Source: an uncultured Lentisphaeria bacterium (GTDB lineage Bacteria; Verrucomicrobiota; Lentisphaeria; Victivallales; Victivallaceae). Taken from it: 64,000 bases of DNA. The position numbers and the translations under genes are program-made. This document shows, piece by piece, positions 60,016 through 64,000 of the stretch. Position 1 is the stretch's first letter. Every line of letters begins with the position of its first letter. The stretch spans positions 1 to 64,000 of the forward strand of contig CASFVA010000026.1 in assembly GCA_949298075.1 (NCBI GenBank), in the 5' to 3' direction. A model generated the notes under the pieces. It made no database searches. It saw only the letters and a list, made by a program, of their open reading frames with translations, and had not been told where the DNA came from.

Positions 60016-60043
60016 TTGTTTCCGGGATCCGGCGGGCTATATT
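60016..60043 (+). promoter_or_regulatory. Sigma-70-type promoter for the M32 peptidase gene
   Basis: TTGTTT (60016-60021), 16 bp spacer, TATATT (60038-60043), about 40 bp before the ATG at 60085. Confidence 0.6.
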
Positions 60044-60084
60044 GAAACTGCAACAGGACATGTTCAACCGGAGTGCAAGTGCGT

Positions 60085-61572
60085 ATGAATGTTTGGAACG
60101 ATCTGCTGGAACTGGCCGCCGAGTTATCCGATCTCAGCGGCATCGCCGAACTTATGGACTGGGACCAGCAGGTGGTCATGCCGCGCGGCGGCGCCGCGGC
60201 GCGCGCCGCGCAGGCGGCGACTCTGGCCCGGATTCGTCATGACAAACTCACGTCGAAGCGGCTGGGCGTCCGGCTGGCGGCGGCGGAAAGAATCCGTAAA
60301 CCGGCCGGCCGGCTTAATGCCGCTCTGCTGCGGCATCTGCGGCGGGAGTACGACCGGGCGGTCCGGATGCCGGCGGCACTGTCGGCTGAACTGGCTTCGG
60401 CGGCGGCGCTGACCCAGTCCGCCTGGGAAACGGCCCGGAGCCGGAATGACTTCAGCGCGGTAGCTCCCGGTCTGTCCCGCCTGGTTGAGCTCAGCCGGAC
60501 CGCGGCCGCATGCCAGTCTCCGGCTGCGCCTTACGACGCCCTGCTGGACCAGTACGAAGAAGGCGCCACTGCTGCAGATCTGGATCGCATGTTCGCTCCG
60601 CTCCGGGCGGGCGGTTCGGCACTCATCGCCGAAATCATGGCCGGCCAGGGGGAGGCGCCGTCGTATCTGGATTGGTCTTATGCTCCGGAATTGCAGTGGC
60701 GGTTCTGCCGGGAGGTGGTGTCGGTCATGGGCTATGACTGGCGGCACGGCCGGCTCGATGCCGCCGAGCACCCGTTCACCACCGGAATGGGCGGCGGGGA
60801 TGTGCGGATCACCACTCATATTTACCGGAACCGCGTGCTTTCCGGCGTGTTCAGCTGCATCCACGAATGCGGACACGCACTCTACGATCAGGGGATTCCG
60901 CCGCGTTTCCGGCGCACTCCGGTCGGAGACGGAGCATCGCTGGGCTTTCACGAATCGCAATCCCGGCTGTGGGAAAATCAGGTCGGTCGTTCTCCGGAGT
61001 TCTGGCAGTATTTTCTCCCGCGGCTCCGGCGGGTTTTTCCCGGCCGCCTGGATCGGGTGCGGTTGGAGGAATTCATGGCCGGTGTGAACCGGGTGGAAAG
61101 TTCACTGATCCGCACCGAGGCCGATGAAGTAAGTTACAACCAGCACATACTGCTGCGCTTTGATCTGGAAAGGGAGCTGATCGCAGGGCGGCTTCAGGTG
61201 AGTGATCTGCCCGGCGCCTGGCGGGCCAAGTCGCTGGAATATCTCGGGACCGCTCCGGAGAACGACCGCGACGGAGTACTGCAGGACGTTCACTGGTACT
61301 GCGGTCTGTTCGGTTACTTTCCCACCTATACGATCGGCAACATGATTGCCGCCGGTCTGTGGCGGACTCTGGAAAAGGACGTGCCGGACCTCAAAAACGC
61401 CATTGCCGCCGGTGATTTCCGGCCGCTGCGGACGGAACTGCGCCGCCGGATTCACCGGTTCGGCGCGCTGTACACTCCGGCGGAGCTGCGGACCCGGCTC
61501 TTCGGCACGCCGGAACTGGACGGCCGGTTGCTGCTGGATTATCTGCGGTGCAAATACAGCGCGGCAAGATAA
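60085..61572 (+). CDS. M32 family metallocarboxypeptidase (thermostable carboxypeptidase Taq type)
   Basis: A 495-residue zinc carboxypeptidase of full M32 length. The zinc site is HECGH (near residue 260) with the downstream glutamate in GFHESQSRLWEN. HPFTTGMGGGDVRITT and TEADEVSYNQHI are family motifs, and LMDWDQQVVMPRGG near the N-terminus matches the M32 opening. These cytosolic enzymes remove C-terminal residues other than proline. ATG at 60085 is used, with GGAG eleven bases upstream; GTG at 60073 is in frame. Its 3' end overlaps the convergent MFS gene by 34 bp. Confidence 0.93.
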   Translation: MNVWNDLLELAAELSDLSGIAELMDWDQQVVMPRGGAAARAAQAATLARIRHDKLTSKRLGVRLAAAERIRKPAGRLNAALLRHLRREYDRAVRMPAALSAELASAAALTQSAWETARSRNDFSAVAPGLSRLVELSRTAAACQSPAAPYDALLDQYEEGATAADLDRMFAPLRAGGSALIAEIMAGQGEAPSYLDWSYAPELQWRFCREVVSVMGYDWRHGRLDAAEHPFTTGMGGGDVRITTHIYRNRVLSGVFSCIHECGHALYDQGIPPRFRRTPVGDGASLGFHESQSRLWENQVGRSPEFWQYFLPRLRRVFPGRLDRVRLEEFMAGVNRVESSLIRTEADEVSYNQHILLRFDLERELIAGRLQVSDLPGAWRAKSLEYLGTAPENDRDGVLQDVHWYCGLFGYFPTYTIGNMIAAGLWRTLEKDVPDLKNAIAAGDFRPLRTELRRRIHRFGALYTPAELRTRLFGTPELDGRLLLDYLRCKYSAAR

Positions 61573-62708
61573 GCGAGCGCCATCAGAAAAGCGAGCGGGG
61601 CGGCCAGCAGCGCCAGCCGCAGTCCGGCCGCGTCCGCCAGGAATCCGGTCAGCTGGAACAGCATGCCGGCCAGCGCCCAGGTGCCGCCGACGATGATTCC
61701 CATGCGGACCCCGAGACTGAACCGGCTCGGTACGCTCCGGGTCAGCACCACCAGCTGCGGGTAGCCGGCTCCGGTCAGGAGTCCGGCCGCGAATCCCAGC
61801 AGCACGGAGGCTCCGGCGGTTTCCGCCGTCAGCAGGTAAATTACCAGCAGCGGAATCCCCAGACACCATTCCGTGATGAGGCAGCCGGCCACGCTGAAGC
61901 GCCGCAGCAGCACGCTGCCGGTGAAGAGTGCGCCCAGTCCGGATCCGAGGCCGAAGAGCATGGCGCTCAGTCCGCCGAATGCCAGAGAAAAGCCGGATTC
62001 ATCCAAATAGCTCGGCAGCAGTCCCTGCATAATGGCGCATCCGGTGTTGATGAAGGTCGAAATGATGAAAATGTCCGGGAGCCGGAGCTCGACTCCGGCG
62101 GCGATGGCCCCCCGGGACCGGGGAGCGGTGTTGCCGGCCAGCCGGATGCGGGCGCGGAAAAAGAAAAAGAAAAGCGGCACAATCAGAATCAGCAGCAGCC
62201 ACAATCCGTGGAATCCGCCCAGTTCCACCAGCGCGCCGCCGGCCAGCGGTCCGCAGGCGTAACCGAGAAATCCGGCCAGCATGAACACCGAAGTGGCGGT
62301 GGTTGGTGAAATCGAGACGCGGTCGATGGCGCAGACCGCCCGGAGTCCCTCCGGATGCACGAGCGCCACCCCGGCTCCGACCGCCGTCACCAGTGCCAGC
62401 AGCCGGCAGAACGCCGCCGGTCCGGCCGGAATCAGCCCGATGCCCAGCAAGAGGCAGACCAGCAGAAAACCGATGGGAATCAGCAGCGGACGGCTGGCTC
62501 CGGAGCGCAGGTAGCCGGCCGGAATCTGCAAGGCGTTGCTGCAGACGGAACAGGTGGTGATCAGCCAGCTGGCGACGCCGATCGACAGAGAGTACTTGTC
62601 CATCAGAGCCGGCAGAAAGCCGGCAATGGTGCCGCTCATGCCGTCCACGGTGAAGTGCAGCAGGGTCAGAACGGCCAGTTGAGTCGCCGCCAGGTTTTTA
62701 CGGGTCAT
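61539..62708 (-). CDS. MFS transporter, fosmidomycin-resistance-like
   Basis: A 389-residue protein with twelve helices in two six-helix halves. LTLLHFTVDGMSGTIAGFLP at the start recalls the Fsr (fosmidomycin resistance) group of the major facilitator superfamily. The loop between helices two and three is YLRSGASRPLLI, a shortened version of the usual signature. Substrate unknown. It follows the CapF-like gene by 55 bp on the same strand and overlaps the convergent M32 gene. The longer frame upstream reads through the gap and is rejected. Confidence 0.83.
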   Translation of the reverse strand: MTRKNLAATQLAVLTLLHFTVDGMSGTIAGFLPALMDKYSLSIGVASWLITTCSVCSNALQIPAGYLRSGASRPLLIPIGFLLVCLLLGIGLIPAGPAAFCRLLALVTAVGAGVALVHPEGLRAVCAIDRVSISPTTATSVFMLAGFLGYACGPLAGGALVELGGFHGLWLLLILIVPLFFFFFRARIRLAGNTAPRSRGAIAAGVELRLPDIFIISTFINTGCAIMQGLLPSYLDESGFSLAFGGLSAMLFGLGSGLGALFTGSVLLRRFSVAGCLITEWCLGIPLLVIYLLTAETAGASVLLGFAAGLLTGAGYPQLVVLTRSVPSRFSLGVRMGIIVGGTWALAGMLFQLTGFLADAAGLRLALLAAPLAFLMALAYLAALYLHRR

Positions 62709-62763
62709 TGCTTGAAAATCTCCTGATGTTTTCAGTCGGTTCGGGAGCGGGGTGTCGCCGCGT

Positions 62764-63522
62764 TCAGCCGGATGAACCGGTCCGGCTGGCGGAAAAGGCG
62801 TTGAAAAGGTCACGGCTGAACCGGTCCGGAAAGCTCAGCGGTTCCGGTGCGGCGGCAAATTCCGTCAACCGTCGCCAGAGCTCCGGAAGTGCCACCTGAT
62901 ACTGCGCGGGGACGGCTTCGGATGCCGCGCCGCCGCGCCGGACCAGATCCAGCAGCCGGCGACTGAGTTCAACCACGTCAATCAGTTCGAGCGTCACCGG
63001 ATCAATGCGTTCCGGAGTTTCTCCCCGCGCCGCCAGGGCACAGAACGTTGCCACGACCGAATTGTAGAACGGCCGTCCGTATGGTCCGAAAACGTTGGGC
63101 AGTTTCAGCTCGGTGAAACGGCCGCCGCACTGCGCAGCGGTCCGGGCCAGGAGCGCTGCGGCCGCGCGCTTGGAACGATGATAGGGAAGATCCCGGTTGT
63201 GGGTGGTTCCAGCAAGGTAGATGTGAGGCACTTTCCCGCGGGATGCCGCCGCCGTCCAGGCTGACGCCAGTTTCCCGGCCAGTTCCAGGTTGACCCGGTA
63301 AAGGTGATCTCCGTCCGGATGCCGGCTCAGGCCGGCCAGATGGATTACCGCGTCACAGGATCCGGTCAGCGCACTCAGGTATGCCGGATCCTCCCAGGCT
63401 TCCCTGGAAATGAGCACCGGCTCGAAATCCGGAGCGGTTCGGGCCAGTCCGGCCAGATGCGCACCGATAAAACCCCCGCCGCCGGTGATGCCCAGACGGC
63501 GGCGGGGAGAACACTCATCCAT
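62764..63522 (-). CDS. NAD(P)-dependent reductase, CapF/WbjC-like without cupin domain
   Basis: A 252-residue extended short-chain dehydrogenase. Cofactor loop GITGGGGFIGAHLAGL, VIHLAGLSRHPDGDH, catalytic Y-x-x-x-K in YHRSK, and LKLPNVFGPYG followed by FYNSVVATFCALAARGE. The last block is specific to the reductase half of CapF/WbjC, which makes UDP-N-acetyl-L-fucosamine precursors for surface polysaccharide. CapF is about 370 residues with a C-terminal cupin; here the cupin is absent and no separate cupin gene is visible. It starts seven bases after the preceding gene. Confidence 0.78.
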   Translation of the reverse strand: MDECSPRRRLGITGGGGFIGAHLAGLARTAPDFEPVLISREAWEDPAYLSALTGSCDAVIHLAGLSRHPDGDHLYRVNLELAGKLASAWTAAASRGKVPHIYLAGTTHNRDLPYHRSKRAAAALLARTAAQCGGRFTELKLPNVFGPYGRPFYNSVVATFCALAARGETPERIDPVTLELIDVVELSRRLLDLVRRGGAASEAVPAQYQVALPELWRRLTEFAAAPEPLSFPDRFSRDLFNAFSASRTGSSG

Positions 63523-63529
63523 GATTCAA

Positions 63530-64000
63530 TTATTTTTTCGACGGTTTCAAAAAGTTGAGCAGAGACTTCCCGGCTTCGCTGCCGGCATCCACCAGTTTCT
63601 GGCCGGCTTCATTGCCGGCATCCACCAGTTTCTGGCCGGCTTCATTGCCGGCCCTGACCAGGGTTTCCCCGGCCTGATTGCCGGCTTTAATCAGAGTTTC
63701 CCCGGCCTGATTGCCGATGTCAAGCACGACTCCGCCGATGTTCTGCAGCGGTCCCTGAATCAGCTTGAGCAGCTCCACATACAGCTTGTCGAGCACTTCT
63801 CCCCAGTTCTGGCCTTCGCCTCCGACGTTGGTGAGTTTGAGATTGACCAGCGGAACCGGCACCGTGGTGTTGAACGTGGCGCTGGAAATGGACAGCGAGT
63901 TGTTTTCAAAATTGACCACCCGGATCAGTACGGACTGTCCGCCTTCAGCCGCGGCAGAATCCGGAGCGGTTGCTTCCGCCGTCTCTTCCTTCACAATCTC
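63530..64000 (-). CDS. C-terminal part of a repeat protein (AsmA/DUF748-like), 5' end outside window
   Basis: The frame is open to the window edge, so the N-terminus is missing. The visible part begins with a beta-rich segment (VLIRVVNFENNSLSISSATF, PVPLVNLKLTNVGGEG), then a helix (WGEVLDKLYVELLKLIQGPL) and tandem 11-residue repeats to the basic end (FLKPSKK). The beta part resembles the last repeat of AsmA/DUF748-type envelope proteins, but that assignment is weak. The repeats would form an amphipathic helix. It precedes the CapF-like gene by seven bases and probably shares its transcript. Confidence 0.55.
   Translation of the reverse strand, partial: EIVKEETAEATAPDSAAAEGGQSVLIRVVNFENNSLSISSATFNTTVPVPLVNLKLTNVGGEGQNWGEVLDKLYVELLKLIQGPLQNIGGVVLDIGNQAGETLIKAGNQAGETLVRAGNEAGQKLVDAGNEAGQKLVDAGSEAGKSLLNFLKPSKK
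63584..63715 (-). repeat. 33-bp tandem repeats coding for 11-residue units
   Basis: Four exact-length units of 33 bp encode GNQAGETLIKA, GNQAGETLVRA, GNEAGQKLVDA and GNEAGQKLVDA; a fifth, diverged unit (GSEAGKSLLNF) extends to 63551. The last two full units are identical in protein, and all keep G, A-G and the hydrophobic positions. Eleven-residue periodicity fits an amphipathic helix with three turns per repeat. Confidence 0.85.

Noticed and set aside
62709-62813. 35-codon N-terminal extension of the MFS transporter
   Set aside because: It lies in the gap after the CapF-like gene and overlaps that gene's end, is Pro-rich, and precedes the first membrane helix; ATG at 62708 fits the family better.
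63551-63715. 33-bp repeats as a CRISPR array
   Set aside because: The repeats are contiguous and in frame within a coding sequence.

Overview
The window is a GC-rich, gene-dense bacterial chromosome segment from a Gram-negative organism: it carries lpxC, a hot-dog dehydratase of the FabZ family, an ADP-heptose-type glycosyltransferase, secretin-domain proteins and mreB. The mixture (DUF3142 protein, GH57-like hydrolase, Gfo/Idh and FAD oxidoreductases beside an ATPase-less sugar ABC importer, tandem FabZ, TadE/TadG-like genes) points to the PVC superphylum, most likely Lentisphaerota (Victivallis-like). This is inference from gene content; there is no rRNA marker. I saw no tRNA, rRNA, CRISPR array, transposase or phage gene, so it reads as ordinary chromosome rather than an island.

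Layout. 1-11.4 kb holds mostly single genes: a partial P-loop kinase, an AadA-like nucleotidyltransferase, a Cys-cluster protein, a DUF3142/solenoid pair, an AAA ATPase, a PTPS/QueD-like protein with a Fur/PerR regulator, a GNAT enzyme, an iron-sulfur flavoprotein-like reductase, a hexapeptide acetyltransferase, an HNH nuclease and a stand-alone receiver. 12.0-15.3 kb is an operon of a BchC-like dehydrogenase, a sugar-phosphate isomerase-like TIM barrel and a GH57-like protein. 15.7-17.7 kb is mreB with a DUF2156 gene. 18.2-22.1 kb is envelope biogenesis: glycosyltransferase 9, an EamA-like transporter, lpxC and a FabZ-FabZ fusion, closed by a clear terminator. 22.3-29.7 kb has carB, a SpoIIE-type phosphatase, a two-domain nucleoside-diphosphate kinase-like protein and a GT39-like membrane glycosyltransferase. 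29.7-36 kb has a TadE/TadG-like/TadE trio, cinA and recN.

36-46.1 kb on the minus strand is a phosphate block: two tandem secretin-domain genes, then pstS, a small unrecognised Sm-like gene, pstC, pstA, pstB, phoU, phoB and phoR, mostly overlapping or within a few bases of each other. 46.4-51.1 kb carries a nitroreductase and a MoxR/DUF58/BatD-like/BatA-like set. 51.2-59.9 kb on the minus strand looks like sugar scavenging: FAD oxidoreductase, amidase, Gfo/Idh dehydrogenase, and a TPR/solute-binding protein/two-permease ABC operon without its own ATPase. 60-64 kb has an M32 carboxypeptidase, an MFS transporter, a CapF-like reductase and the end of a protein with 11-residue tandem repeats.

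The non-coding DNA gives sixteen good sigma-70-type promoters (TTGnnn, 16 or 17 bp, usually TATATT or TATAAT-like), so many transcription units can be drawn from sequence alone. The most unusual items are the Sm-like gene inside the pst operon, the secretin pair beside it, the FabZ-FabZ fusion with a degenerate second domain, the PTPS-like enzyme lacking the usual cysteine, and the reduced Tad-like set with a tyrosine-rich large protein.
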